Positions 26,713 to 35,650 of a stretch of DNA of 64,000 nt are shown here, piece after piece. The DNA is from JAAELZ01 sp965237485 (GTDB lineage: Bacteria; Pseudomonadota; Gammaproteobacteria; Arenicellales; Poriferihabitantaceae): contig CBDEFQ010000004.1 of assembly GCA_965237485.1 (NCBI GenBank), forward strand, positions 186,001 through 250,000. Direction: 5' to 3'. A program made the position numbers and the translations under genes. How positions within the stretch are numbered: the stretch's first letter is position 1; each line of letters starts with the position of its first letter. The notes under the pieces are model-generated. The model made no database searches. It was not told the origin of the DNA and saw only the letters and a list, made by a program, of their open reading frames with translations.

Positions 26713-28092
26713 ATGAGTTCCGGAAATATTGTTGAAGTAATCGGCGCGGTCGTGGACGTACAGTTTCCACGGGACGCAATCCCTAAGGTTTATCACGCGT
26801 TAATGGTTGAAAGCAAAGACCTAACGCTTGAAGTGCAGCAACAGATGGGTGACGGCGTGGTACGTTGTATCGCCATGGGCTCATCTGAAGGCCTGCAACG
26901 AGGTTTGGATGTGTCAAATAGCGGTGCGCCTATCGCAGTGCCTGTTGGTCAGGCCACACTCGGCCGAGTGATGGACGTTTTAGGCCGTCCTATCGACGAA
27001 CGTGGCCCGGTTGATGCTGAGGCCTTAATGCCAATTCACCGCGCTGCGCCGACCTACGAAGAGCAATCTGCTAGTGTAGAACTGCTTGAAACAGGAATAA
27101 AAGTCATCGACTTAATCATGCCGATCTCAAAAGGCGGCAAGATCGGTCTGTTCGGCGGTGCGGGCGTTGGAAAAACTGTTGCCTTGATGGAGCTGATTAA
27201 CAACATCGCGTCTGCGCACGAAGGTTTATCGGTATTTGCCGGGGTGGGTGAGCGTACTCGTGAAGGTAATGACTTTTACCACGAAATGACAGAAGCGGGC
27301 GTTATCGATAAGGTGGCACTGGTTTATGGGCAAATGAACGAGCCTCCGGGCAACCGTTTGCGCGTGGCACTAACGGGTTTGACCATGGCGGAATACTTCC
27401 GTGACGAAGGCCGTGACGTACTGTTATTCGTTGATAACATCTACCGTTACACATTAGCGGGAACCGAAGTATCAGCACTATTAGGCCGCATGCCTTCAGC
27501 GGTAGGTTACCAGCCCACTCTGGCGGACGAAATGGGCGCACTACAAGAGCGCATCACGTCTACTAAGAAAGGGTCGATCACTTCGTTCCAAGCGGTATAC
27601 GTACCAGCGGATGACTTGACTGACCCTTCACCTGCGACCACTTTTGCTCACCTAGACGCGACTTTGGTATTGTCTCGTCAAATTGCAGAATTGGGAATCT
27701 ACCCAGCGGTTGATCCACTTGATTCAACTTCACGTCTACTTGACCCATTGGTCATCGGTGAAGACCACTATAATATTGCACGTGCGGTACAGTACACGCT
27801 GCAGCGTTATAAGGAGTTACAAGACATCATTGCTATTTTGGGTATGGACGAGCTATCTGAAGAAGATAGGCAAGATGTAGGCCGTGCGCGTAAGATTCAG
27901 CGTTTCTTATCTCAGCCGTTTACGGTTGCAGAAACGTTTACAGGCGCACCCGGTAAATATGTAACACTTAAAGACACACTGAAGGGCTTCCAAGCAATTG
28001 TTAATGGCGATTACGACGACATGCCTGAGCAAGCATTCTACATGGTTGGTGATATCGAAGAAGCAGTCGAAAAAGCCAAAGGTATGCAATAA
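26713..28092 (+). CDS. atpD: ATP synthase F1 subunit beta
   Basis: The catalytic subunit. Walker A GGAGVGKTVALMEL, catalytic Glu in GVGERTREGNDFY, Walker B VLLFVDNIYRYTLAGTEVSA, and the conserved YVPADDLTDPSPATTFAHLD. The C-terminal region DELSEEDRQDVGRARKIQRF is standard. 459 residues. In VDNIYRY, Tyr replaces the usual Phe of VDNIFRF, a mild deviation seen in some gammaproteobacteria. Confidence 0.97.
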   Translation: MSSGNIVEVIGAVVDVQFPRDAIPKVYHALMVESKDLTLEVQQQMGDGVVRCIAMGSSEGLQRGLDVSNSGAPIAVPVGQATLGRVMDVLGRPIDERGPVDAEALMPIHRAAPTYEEQSASVELLETGIKVIDLIMPISKGGKIGLFGGAGVGKTVALMELINNIASAHEGLSVFAGVGERTREGNDFYHEMTEAGVIDKVALVYGQMNEPPGNRLRVALTGLTMAEYFRDEGRDVLLFVDNIYRYTLAGTEVSALLGRMPSAVGYQPTLADEMGALQERITSTKKGSITSFQAVYVPADDLTDPSPATTFAHLDATLVLSRQIAELGIYPAVDPLDSTSRLLDPLVIGEDHYNIARAVQYTLQRYKELQDIIAILGMDELSEEDRQDVGRARKIQRFLSQPFTVAETFTGAPGKYVTLKDTLKGFQAIVNGDYDDMPEQAFYMVGDIEEAVEKAKGMQ

Positions 28093-28101
28093 GGGCCGGT
28101 T

Positions 28102-28524
28102 ATGGCGACTATTCAAGTTGAAATCGTTAGTGCTGAAGAGCAAATCTGGTCTGGAGAAGGTACGATGGTGTTTGCTCCAGGCACGATGGGCGAACTCGGT
28201 ATCGCCCCTCGGCACACACCTTTGATCACCCAACTCAAGCCGGGTGATGTAAGAGTGCAAACTGAAAACGGAGACGAGGAATTTTTCTTCATCTCCGGCG
28301 GTATTTTGGAAGTACAGCCTGATTTAATTACAGTGCTTTCTGACACCGCGATACGCGCGGCGGATTTGGACGAAGCCAAGGCTTTGGAGGCGCAAAAACG
28401 TGCCGAAGAAGCGGTGAAGGATCAAAACTCTGAAATGGATTACGCCCGCGCGAAAGCCGAATTGGCGCAAATTACAGCGCAACTTCGCTCGATTGAGAAA
28501 ATTAAAAACATGAGAAAACTGTAG
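28102..28524 (+). CDS. atpC: ATP synthase F1 subunit epsilon
   Basis: N-terminal beta-sandwich (VEIVSAEEQIWSGEGTMVFA, GELGIAPRHTPLITQLKPG) and a C-terminal helical pair (ALEAQKRAEEAVKDQNSEMD, ARAKAELAQITAQLRSIEKI) that can inhibit ATP hydrolysis. 140 residues. It is the last gene of the operon; I see no strong terminator hairpin in the 60 bp before the next gene, so read-through into the FKBP gene is possible. Confidence 0.96.
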   Translation: MATIQVEIVSAEEQIWSGEGTMVFAPGTMGELGIAPRHTPLITQLKPGDVRVQTENGDEEFFFISGGILEVQPDLITVLSDTAIRAADLDEAKALEAQKRAEEAVKDQNSEMDYARAKAELAQITAQLRSIEKIKNMRKL

Positions 28525-28585
28525 ATTTATTAATCTGCGTTTTCTCTAGCTTTACCCTCCAAAGTCGACCCCGACCACTCGCCGA

Positions 28586-29062
28586 ATGTCTAGTCTAGCT
28601 ATTCGCAATGGCAAGTACGTGTCATTCACCTACACAATAAAAGACATCGCTGGTGAAATCCTCGAACACTCGGGTGTGCCCACATCATACATACACGGGC
28701 GACAAACCGAAATATTCCCTCAGGTTGTTGCTGCCCTAGAAGGGAAAGTTGTGGATGACAATTTTACGGTGCCGATAAAAGCTGCACAAGCTTTTGGTCC
28801 GCACGATGAGTCGCTCACCTTTACTGACGACATTGAAAATTCGCCACCAGAGCTCAGGGCTGTAGGCGCTGAAATAGATCTGCAGAGCGAAAAAGGTGAG
28901 GTAAGGCACTTTGTGGTAACCAAAATCAAGGATGGCAGAATAACAATTGATTGCAATCACGTTCTAGCAGGGAAAGACCTTGTTTTCGCCATTAACGTTA
29001 CCGGGGTTCGTGAACCGACCGCGGCAGAGTTGGAAGCGTACCCCTTACCAACGTTATATTAG
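28586..29062 (+). CDS. SlyD-type FKBP peptidyl-prolyl isomerase
   Basis: A 158-residue protein with an FKBP domain split by an inserted flap (IF) domain, as in SlyD/FkpB. N-terminal strand KYVSFTYTIKDIAGEILEHS, then SYIHGRQTEIFPQVVAALEG, the IF region PIKAAQAFGPHDESLTF, and the closing FKBP motif ITIDCNHVLAGKDLVFAINV. It lacks the His-rich metal-binding tail of E. coli SlyD. Predicted to help fold cytoplasmic proteins. It follows atpC by 61 bp. Confidence 0.88.
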   Translation: MSSLAIRNGKYVSFTYTIKDIAGEILEHSGVPTSYIHGRQTEIFPQVVAALEGKVVDDNFTVPIKAAQAFGPHDESLTFTDDIENSPPELRAVGAEIDLQSEKGEVRHFVVTKIKDGRITIDCNHVLAGKDLVFAINVTGVREPTAAELEAYPLPTLY

Positions 29063-29525
29063 TTATGGTAAAAACTTAAACTCTAAGTTTTTTCAAAGCC
29101 CCTACTGCAAATCGGCGCGGATAGCACTTCTGGCTAAGGCTAATATTGCGCTGTTAACACAACTTCACCAACTGGCACTATACCTGAACGCTGTATTCTG
29201 GGTATAATATTGGTCTTGTATTGTGCTTATGTATTGATTTTGTCGATGCCGAACACTTTAATTGTTGTTTAGCTGCAAACCAAACAGTCAATTTAAGGTC
29301 AATAATATTTGAAATTACATTGTGATTTCAGATACTATTCGCAATACAAGCTAAATTGAAAAACAGCAGTGCAGATGAACCTCCACTATTTACTCAAGTT
29401 AGGTTTAACAATTTAGCCAAATGAATATTGTAGTTTGAATAGCGAGCTAAAAGTAAGGCTCGCTTTTCAGTGTAAGTAAATCGAGCCATTCGTTGGCTTA
29501 CCTATAACCAAAGAGGAGTTTTAAT
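29063..29525. other. 463-bp intergenic region between the FKBP gene and the ABC operon
   Basis: No credible ORF. The region is AT-rich. The only clear structure is an imperfect hairpin AGCGAGC...GCTCGCT followed by TTTT (29441-29467), a weak terminator or leader hairpin. A ribosome site AAAGAGGAG lies just before the substrate-binding protein ATG at 29526. The promoter of the ABC operon should be here, but I cannot assign it by eye. Confidence 0.6.
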
Positions 29526-30704
29526 ATGAGTAAAAAATTAAAAAGCGATATTTCTAGAAGAAAGGTGTTGAAAGGCACCGCCGCAGCGGGTGCCGCTATT
29601 GCTGCACCGTGGGTCATTAGTTCTAAAGTGCTAGCGTCTTCAGGAGAATTAAATGTAATGATGTGGTCCGGATATTTGTCTGCTGGTTTCTTTACGGCGT
29701 TTGAAGAAAAGTCAGGAATTAAAGTTAACTTTACTCCCATTGGCTCAAACGAAGAAATCATCAACAAGATGAAAGCTTCTAAAGGGCGCGGCATTGATAT
29801 TTGTAGCCCAACTAACATGCGTTCTCCTCAATGGTCTGAGTTAGGTTTGTTAGCACCATTCGATTACGGCAAGATTGCAACCATTGATAATGTAAACCCA
29901 GCGATGCTTAAGGTTGGTAACGATGAATGGGATTTTGGTGGTAAAGGATCGCACTGGTTACCGCTTATTTGGGGTACTGAGGGTGTTGCATGGCGTACTG
30001 ACCAATGGACACCACCGCGCAATGGAGAAATTCCTAGTTACGGTGATATTTGGCAAGAAGACGTGACAGGTAAGACCATGATGCGTGCGCACTCTGGCAT
30101 GCTAGGCGCTGGCTTATATTTAGAAACCACTGGCGCACTCGACCCAGGGGCGATGAAGAGCGGATATGGTGACGAAGCTCTTATGCGCAAGGTATGGAAA
30201 GTGGTTACCGATTTCTGTATAGAGAACAAAGCACAAGTAAAGCTGTTTTGGAATGACGCGGATTCGCAAGTTAATGGTTTACTAAATGACGGTGTGGTTG
30301 TCGGGCAAACTTGGGATGGGCCGCCAATTACTATGATGAACAACAGCGATCCCGTGCAATATCGTGCTCCGATTGAAGGAGCGCTAGCGTGGGTTGATGG
30401 GATGTCATTATCTGGTCAGGCTGAAAACCTAGATGCGGCTTATGAGTTTATAAACTATTGCTTTGATGCTGAAGTCGGTGGGCGCTCAATTGACGGTGGT
30501 AAGGATGATGCCTGGGGTGGTGAAGGCCACGGTTATAACTCTGCGGTTTTGGGGGCTGACCAATATGCCAGCGATAATTACGGTAAGGTCTTTGGTAGCG
30601 TATACCCTGGTGATTCATTAGCGAACTTATGGCCTTGGCCAAAAGAGCCACAATGGTATGCTGATGTGCGAACTGAATTTGTTAACAAGTTCAACGCAAC
30701 ATAA
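29526..30704 (+). CDS. Periplasmic substrate-binding protein of a polyamine-type ABC transporter (Tat-exported)
   Basis: A 392-residue solute-binding protein of the PotD/spermidine-putrescine family. The N-terminus has a twin-arginine signal: SRRKVLKGTAAAGAAIAAPW, then ASS as the likely cleavage region. The body begins GELNVMMWSGYLSAGFFTAF and includes GSNEEIINKMKASKGRGIDI, typical of PotD-like proteins. The Tat signal suggests folding before export. The actual ligand is not certain. It is separated from the ATPase gene by a terminator, which could allow it to be made in excess over the membrane parts, a known arrangement. Confidence 0.88.
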   Translation: MSKKLKSDISRRKVLKGTAAAGAAIAAPWVISSKVLASSGELNVMMWSGYLSAGFFTAFEEKSGIKVNFTPIGSNEEIINKMKASKGRGIDICSPTNMRSPQWSELGLLAPFDYGKIATIDNVNPAMLKVGNDEWDFGGKGSHWLPLIWGTEGVAWRTDQWTPPRNGEIPSYGDIWQEDVTGKTMMRAHSGMLGAGLYLETTGALDPGAMKSGYGDEALMRKVWKVVTDFCIENKAQVKLFWNDADSQVNGLLNDGVVVGQTWDGPPITMMNNSDPVQYRAPIEGALAWVDGMSLSGQAENLDAAYEFINYCFDAEVGGRSIDGGKDDAWGGEGHGYNSAVLGADQYASDNYGKVFGSVYPGDSLANLWPWPKEPQWYADVRTEFVNKFNAT

Positions 30705-30721
30705 CGTTACGCTGAATATAA

Positions 30722-30748
30722 AAGCCTCTGGAGACAGAGGCTTTTTTA
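30722..30748 (+). terminator. Hairpin terminator after the substrate-binding protein gene
   Basis: Stem AAGCCTCTG-GAGA-CAGAGGCTT followed by a T-run. It lies between the binding-protein gene and the ATPase gene and probably causes partial termination or attenuation within the operon. Confidence 0.85.
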
Positions 30749-30794
30749 TATTAAAAAAATTACAATTATGATGCCGACTTAGGAGGTCTTTTAT

Positions 30795-31904
30795 ATGAGT
30801 GCTGATGTACAACTAGATAATGTTTGGATTCGTTTTGGTGATTTTGTTGCCGCACGCGATGTCAATATTTATATAAAAGAAGGTGAATTTTTTAGCTTCT
30901 TAGGCTCTTCAGGTTGCGGTAAGACGACTATCTTACGCGCTGTATCAGGGTTTTTAGAGCCATCAGACGGGCGTGTTCTTATCGGTGGTAACGACATGCA
31001 AGGTGTAGGCCCAAATAAAAGGCCGACCGCACTAATTTTTCAAAACCTTGCTTTGTTCCCGTTAATGAAGGTTTGGGAGAACATTACCTTTTCGATGGAA
31101 GTCGCAGGAGCGGGCAAAGCTGCGCGTCAGAAAAAGGCAGATGAACTGCTTGATTTGATCGCGTTATCAGGTCAAGGCGACAAAATGGTCAATGAACTAT
31201 CGGGCGGACAAAAACAGCGAGTTGCCATCGCGCGCGCATTGTGCGCTGAACCAGACGTGCTGTTATTGGATGAGCCGTTATCGGCACTAGATCTAAAACT
31301 CAGGCAGCATATGCGAACGGAGTTAAGGTCCATTCAGCAGCGTGTAGGCATTACGTTTATCTACATTACGCATGACCAAGGTGAGGCATTGACCATGTCT
31401 GATAATGTGGCTGTAATGAGCCAAGGGAAGATTGAACAGGTTGCAGATGGCAATACAGTCTACGATTCGCCTGAAACATCTTTCGTGGCTTCTTTCGTTG
31501 GTGAGAATAATCTGTATAGAGGTAAAGTTACCGATTTGGTTGAGAATTATGCGGTAATTGAAACGCCATCTGGAGTATTGCGCGCGAGAAGTGTACAGCG
31601 TGATGGAAAAGCTCAATTAGCAAAAGGTGACGAGGCATTCGTATTTATTAGGCCTGAGTCAGTGAAGTTTGCTGATGGTTCGCATTTTGATAACACCTTA
31701 CAAGCAAGAATTAAGCAGAATGAATTTGAAGGGAGTTTCTGGCAAGTTTTCTGCGATGTGGAAGGTTCAGATCGCACATTGAAAATGTCTTTAGTTAATG
31801 ATGGCGGTGACACTGGGCACGCGATAGATGAAACCGTTTCCTTGGGGTTCTCTGCTGATTCGGCTATTGCGACCCCTGCGGGTGAATTAGCAGACGAAAC
31901 ATAA
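30795..31904 (+). CDS. ABC transporter ATPase (PotA-like)
   Basis: The nucleotide-binding subunit. Walker A GSSGCGKTTILRAVSG, Q-loop region ALIFQNLALFPLMKVWENIT, signature LSGGQKQRVAIARAL, Walker B VLLLDEPLSALD and the H-loop YITHDQGEALTM. A C-terminal TOBE domain follows (FVGENNLYRGKVTDLV to the end). 369 residues, normal for PotA/CysA-type ATPases. A strong ribosome site (AGGAGG) precedes the ATG. It is encoded directly before the two permeases. Confidence 0.93.
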   Translation: MSADVQLDNVWIRFGDFVAARDVNIYIKEGEFFSFLGSSGCGKTTILRAVSGFLEPSDGRVLIGGNDMQGVGPNKRPTALIFQNLALFPLMKVWENITFSMEVAGAGKAARQKKADELLDLIALSGQGDKMVNELSGGQKQRVAIARALCAEPDVLLLDEPLSALDLKLRQHMRTELRSIQQRVGITFIYITHDQGEALTMSDNVAVMSQGKIEQVADGNTVYDSPETSFVASFVGENNLYRGKVTDLVENYAVIETPSGVLRARSVQRDGKAQLAKGDEAFVFIRPESVKFADGSHFDNTLQARIKQNEFEGSFWQVFCDVEGSDRTLKMSLVNDGGDTGHAIDETVSLGFSADSAIATPAGELADET

Positions 31905-31917
31905 AAGGAACAACACC

Positions 31918-32841
31918 ATGAAACAATATTGGAATAAGTTCTTTTTAAAGAATGGCTTAGGTATATCTCTGTACCTACTAATTGCCGCGGTGATTTGGCT
32001 TGGTATGCTTATTTTGCTGCCGCAACTATTTATGTTTGATTTTTCCTTCAGACATAACTTACCACCGGCTAAATTGGGCGGGCCAGAGGATGTTTACACT
32101 TTGTCGCACTACAAGTTTTTGGCCTTCGGTAGCGAGCAAGCGACCGATTCATATAACGTGGTCGACGTCTGGGTGTTTATACGCACTTTAGTTACTGCAG
32201 TTTGTGTCACTATTTTTGACTTAATGCTGTGCTATCCCATTGCCTATTACTTAGCGCAGGTCGCTAGAGGTGGCTGGGCGCGATTAATGGTCTTAGCGCT
32301 GATAATACCGTATTGGGTTAACGAGTTGCTACGTGCCTTCGCCTTTAAAATCATGTTAGGTGCCACCGGCATAATCAATAAATTCTTGCTATGGATCGGC
32401 ATCATCAATACACCCATTGAGTTTATTCTGCAAAACTATGCACTCTATGCCGGCCTGAGTTATGCCTTCATACTGCTGATGATATTTCCTATATACAACG
32501 CGATAGAAAGTTTAGATAAAAACCAAATAGAGGCAGCTCGAGATTTAGGCGCACCATGGTGGAGAATTCACAAGCGTATTGTTATCCCTTACGCAAAGCC
32601 CGGCATTACCGCTGGTGCTACCATGGTGTTTATGTTGACTGCGGGTGCCTTAGCTGCGCCACAAATTTTGGGCGGGCCAAGTAGTCTGTGGTTTACGCAA
32701 ATTATTTACCAATGGTTTAACCAAGGCAATAACTGGCAGCGAGGCTCGGCCTACGCCGTGTTCTTGCTGGTGTCAACGATCATCCTCGTCTTGTTGGCCA
32801 TGAAGCTGTTTAAAGTGAGAATGGGCGAGGTGACGAAATGA
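31918..32841 (+). CDS. ABC transporter permease 1 (PotB-like)
   Basis: A 307-residue inner-membrane permease with six predicted helices. The EAA loop that contacts the ATPase is visible: IEAARDLGAPWWRIHKRIVI, then PYAKPGI. The N-terminal helix is LGISLYLLIAAVIWLGMLIL. It pairs with the next gene, whose start overlaps this stop by 4 bp (ATGA). Confidence 0.92.
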   Translation: MKQYWNKFFLKNGLGISLYLLIAAVIWLGMLILLPQLFMFDFSFRHNLPPAKLGGPEDVYTLSHYKFLAFGSEQATDSYNVVDVWVFIRTLVTAVCVTIFDLMLCYPIAYYLAQVARGGWARLMVLALIIPYWVNELLRAFAFKIMLGATGIINKFLLWIGIINTPIEFILQNYALYAGLSYAFILLMIFPIYNAIESLDKNQIEAARDLGAPWWRIHKRIVIPYAKPGITAGATMVFMLTAGALAAPQILGGPSSLWFTQIIYQWFNQGNNWQRGSAYAVFLLVSTIILVLLAMKLFKVRMGEVTK

Positions 32842-34100
32842 CCCCATACATAACTTCAGACCGCATTAGCAAGGTTTTCTTGATCTTGTTTGTAATCATG
32901 TTTTTCGCCTACCTATTTGGCCCGCTAATCGTAATGAGCATGTCGGCGTTTAATAGTTCTTCATTTCCACGGGTATCACCTTGGAGTTGTTTTACCGTAG
33001 AGTGGTTTGATGTATTGAGGCAAGATGGAGATCTGATGGAAGGGCTAAAAAACAGCATTTTCATTGCTGTTGGTGTGGTTGTTATTGCCGTACCACTTGG
33101 CCTGGCTGGCGCCTTAATGCTAACCCAGGTCAGCCCGCGTGTACGCCCTTGGTATTACACCATTGTTATTTCACCTATTTTGATTCCGGGTGTGGTACTA
33201 GGTATATCTACCATTGTATTTTGGGACAGAATGGGCCGCATGTTTAATGCAGGGTACGATTCTATTTTCTACGACGGTATATTCTTAACCATTATAGGTC
33301 ATTCTACCTTTGTGGCGGCGTATTCGATGCTAGTGTTTATTTCACGCCTACAGCGTTTCGATGCGGTGCAGGAAGAGGCGGCGCTAGATTTGGGCGCGAC
33401 TCACGTGCAGACATTTAGAAAGATATTGCTGCCGTTCATGAAGCCCGCTATTGCATCTGCCTGTGTGCTGGGATTTTTGGCCTCATTCGAAAACTATAAT
33501 ACAACGATCTTTACAATTGTTTCTAAATCAACGATTACAACTGTATTAGCAAGTAAAGTGCGTTATGGCATCAATCCATCAATCAGTGCCTTAGCGGTTG
33601 TTATTATTGGAATTACATTAATCGGTGCGATTTATTTTGAAATACTAAAGCGCCGGGAAGAAAAGTACCAAGACGATGTAGATCGAATTGCAAAAGAGGG
33701 TGGGCAAACTCGCGCAACCAAAGCGAATTTGTGGGCAAACCCCGCTATGTATATTGCCACGTTCATTTTTGTCGCAGGTTTAGGCACCATTTATTTTGCT
33801 GGAACGGTAGGTGTCGATGAGTGTAAGGCGGTAATCAAACAGCAAAAAGCCGATGATACATCGCGCAAAATAAAGGATTTCAAGAATAAGCAAATGTTTA
33901 AAAACGCCGGTCCGGGTGCAAGAACAAACACTGCCCCAGTTAGACCCAAACCAGCCAACAATGAAGGTAGCTTATTCGCACCGAGCAATTTGGAGAAGCA
34001 AATAGAGTCAAGTGAACAAGTTGAAGAAAAAACATATGACAGTATTTTTGCGCCTAACAACCTAGAAGGCCAGATTGAATCTGAAGGCTCGTCAGAATAA
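32838..34100 (+). CDS. ABC transporter permease 2 (PotC-like) with a long C-terminal tail
   Basis: The first 280 residues or so are a normal PotC-type permease, with the EAA loop EEAALDLGATHVQTFRKILL and helices such as LGFLASFENYNTTIFTIVSK. The protein is 420 residues, about 140 longer than usual. The extra part has a seventh hydrophobic helix (YIATFIFVAGLGTIYFAGTV), then a polar, probably disordered tail with a duplicated motif: SLFAPSNLEKQIES and SIFAPNNLEGQIES, 23 residues apart. I do not know this tail from other PotC proteins. It could be a partner-binding or regulatory segment. Confidence 0.88.
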   Translation: MTPYITSDRISKVFLILFVIMFFAYLFGPLIVMSMSAFNSSSFPRVSPWSCFTVEWFDVLRQDGDLMEGLKNSIFIAVGVVVIAVPLGLAGALMLTQVSPRVRPWYYTIVISPILIPGVVLGISTIVFWDRMGRMFNAGYDSIFYDGIFLTIIGHSTFVAAYSMLVFISRLQRFDAVQEEAALDLGATHVQTFRKILLPFMKPAIASACVLGFLASFENYNTTIFTIVSKSTITTVLASKVRYGINPSISALAVVIIGITLIGAIYFEILKRREEKYQDDVDRIAKEGGQTRATKANLWANPAMYIATFIFVAGLGTIYFAGTVGVDECKAVIKQQKADDTSRKIKDFKNKQMFKNAGPGARTNTAPVRPKPANNEGSLFAPSNLEKQIESSEQVEEKTYDSIFAPNNLEGQIESEGSSE

Positions 34101-34160
34101 GGGGGTTTGGTTCTTGCTGAACGGCTTGAACCAAACCACAGACACCGAATAGAGTTAACT

Positions 34161-35213
34161 ATGAGTATATTGACTACCTGCATTGGGGCATATCCCAAGC
34201 CGGATTATCTGGCCTTGCCAGATTGGTTTAATTTACCGGAGGGTGTAGATACTGCTGATCCGACAGAAAAGTGGCAACATGCTTTTGATGCCTTAGGTCC
34301 TAATGCGGAAGAAACTTTGTCCCGTGCGGTGAAAGATGTAGTGGGTCAACAGCTGGCGGCAGGCATTGACATTCCAACTGATGGCGAAGTACCTCGGGAA
34401 AATTATATTCATTATCACTGTCGGCATATTGAAGGGATTGATTTTTCCAATTTGACAGCCAAGGTGCTTCGTGATGGCGCCTATGAGGCTAATTTGCCAA
34501 CTATCGTTTCTGCTGTCAAAGCAAAGGAGCCCTTCTTGGTAAAAGATTGGCAGCGTGCACAAAGCTTTAGCGATAAACCGGTAAAGATTACATTGCCAGG
34601 CCCCATGACAATCGGCGATACTACGGGTGACAAGTATTACGACTCGCCCGTAAAGCGCGGTGCAGCCTTAGCGGATACGTTAAACAAAGAAGTACACGCG
34701 TTGGCAGAAGCGGGTTGCAAGCACATCCAAATAGACGAACCAGTATTCGCACGTTATCCAGATAAGGCGGTTGATTTTGGCTTCGAGAGTTTAGAACGGG
34801 CTTTTCACAATTGCCCGCAAAGCGTTACCAAAACCGTTCATATGTGCTGCGGATATCCCGGTAGTATCGACGATGAAGATTATCCAAAAGCAGATTACGA
34901 TGCTTATTTTGTATTGGCCGATGCGGTCGAAGCCTCATGTATTGATTGGGTCTCGTTAGAGGACGCACACCGTTACAATGATTTAACGCTGCTAGAGCGT
35001 TTCCAAAATACCTCGGTTATATTTGGCGCGGTCGCCATCGCTAAATCTGAAATTGAATCGGTTGAGACTATTCGTGGCCGCTTACAGTCTGCCTTAGCGC
35101 ATATTGATGTAGATAGATTACTAGCTGCACCTGATTGCGGTTTGGGAATATTAGGCTGGGAACTAGCCCGCCTTAAATTGAACAACTTGGTGCTTGCTGC
35201 CAAAAGTCTGTAA
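34161..35213 (+). CDS. MetE-like cobalamin-independent methyltransferase (C-terminal-domain protein)
   Basis: A 350-residue protein with the TIM-barrel of the C-terminal half of methionine synthase MetE. The zinc ligands are likely the His/Cys in VHMCCGYPG and the late Cys in AAPDCGLGIL. Other motifs: TTCIGAYPKPDYLALPDWF, TDGEVPRENYIHYHC, LPGPMTIGDT, IQIDEPVF. There is no N-terminal MetE half. Such single-domain proteins often move methyl groups from compounds other than methyl-tetrahydrofolate. The frame is open from 34107, but the ATG at 34161 begins at the conserved MSILTTCIGAYPKP. It follows the permease by 60 bp and probably belongs to the transporter operon. Confidence 0.82.
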   Translation: MSILTTCIGAYPKPDYLALPDWFNLPEGVDTADPTEKWQHAFDALGPNAEETLSRAVKDVVGQQLAAGIDIPTDGEVPRENYIHYHCRHIEGIDFSNLTAKVLRDGAYEANLPTIVSAVKAKEPFLVKDWQRAQSFSDKPVKITLPGPMTIGDTTGDKYYDSPVKRGAALADTLNKEVHALAEAGCKHIQIDEPVFARYPDKAVDFGFESLERAFHNCPQSVTKTVHMCCGYPGSIDDEDYPKADYDAYFVLADAVEASCIDWVSLEDAHRYNDLTLLERFQNTSVIFGAVAIAKSEIESVETIRGRLQSALAHIDVDRLLAAPDCGLGILGWELARLKLNNLVLAAKSL

Positions 35214-35224
35214 ACCCTACTAGA

Positions 35225-35359
35225 GCCCTCAGCATAACTACTGCGCTTGTAAATACGTCGTTAAAAACTCACTCAAAATGCTCATGGATGATTATACACT
35301 GCGCTTTTTCGTTCCTTTTTGCCTAGTCTTTCCTGCGCTCGCTACGTTATGCTGAGGCC
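35225..35359. repeat. Inverted-repeat element of about 135 bp in the intergenic region
   Basis: The arms CCTCAGCATAAC (35227-35238) and GTTATGCTGAGG (near 35348-35359) face each other with partly matching extensions. The inside is non-coding (AAAACTCACTCAAAATGCTC in the left half, TTTTTCGTTCCTTTTTGCC in the right). It looks like a small non-autonomous repeat. The rest of the gap up to 35650 holds no convincing gene, only a perfect hairpin CAGCCTGA-TTA-TTCAGGCTG near 35484-35504. Confidence 0.5.
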
Positions 35360-35650
35360 TCTATACTAATATGAAAATTATGTTTCTAAGAAAACTATCG
35401 GTGTTTCGCAATGATTAATTTCAAAACCGTCCATTCGGTTTCTCATCAATCTACAAATTCGCGTTTCAGCGAGCGCCATCTACAGCCTGATTATTCAGGC
35501 TGCCTGATTAAGCAACTCTCCACGCGCGTTAATTTCCGCGCACCTCGCGGTATTAAGAACAGGGTAAATCCTGAATTTATAACTCCTTTGAATCACGGGG
35601 CTATTTTACCATAAAACACGATTTTATTGCGAAACAAGACAAATTAGCCG

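Noticed and set aside
35411..35614. 67-codon frame in the intergenic region before the LEA lipoprotein
   Set aside because: No recognisable motif, spans a hairpin, poor start context; treated as non-coding.
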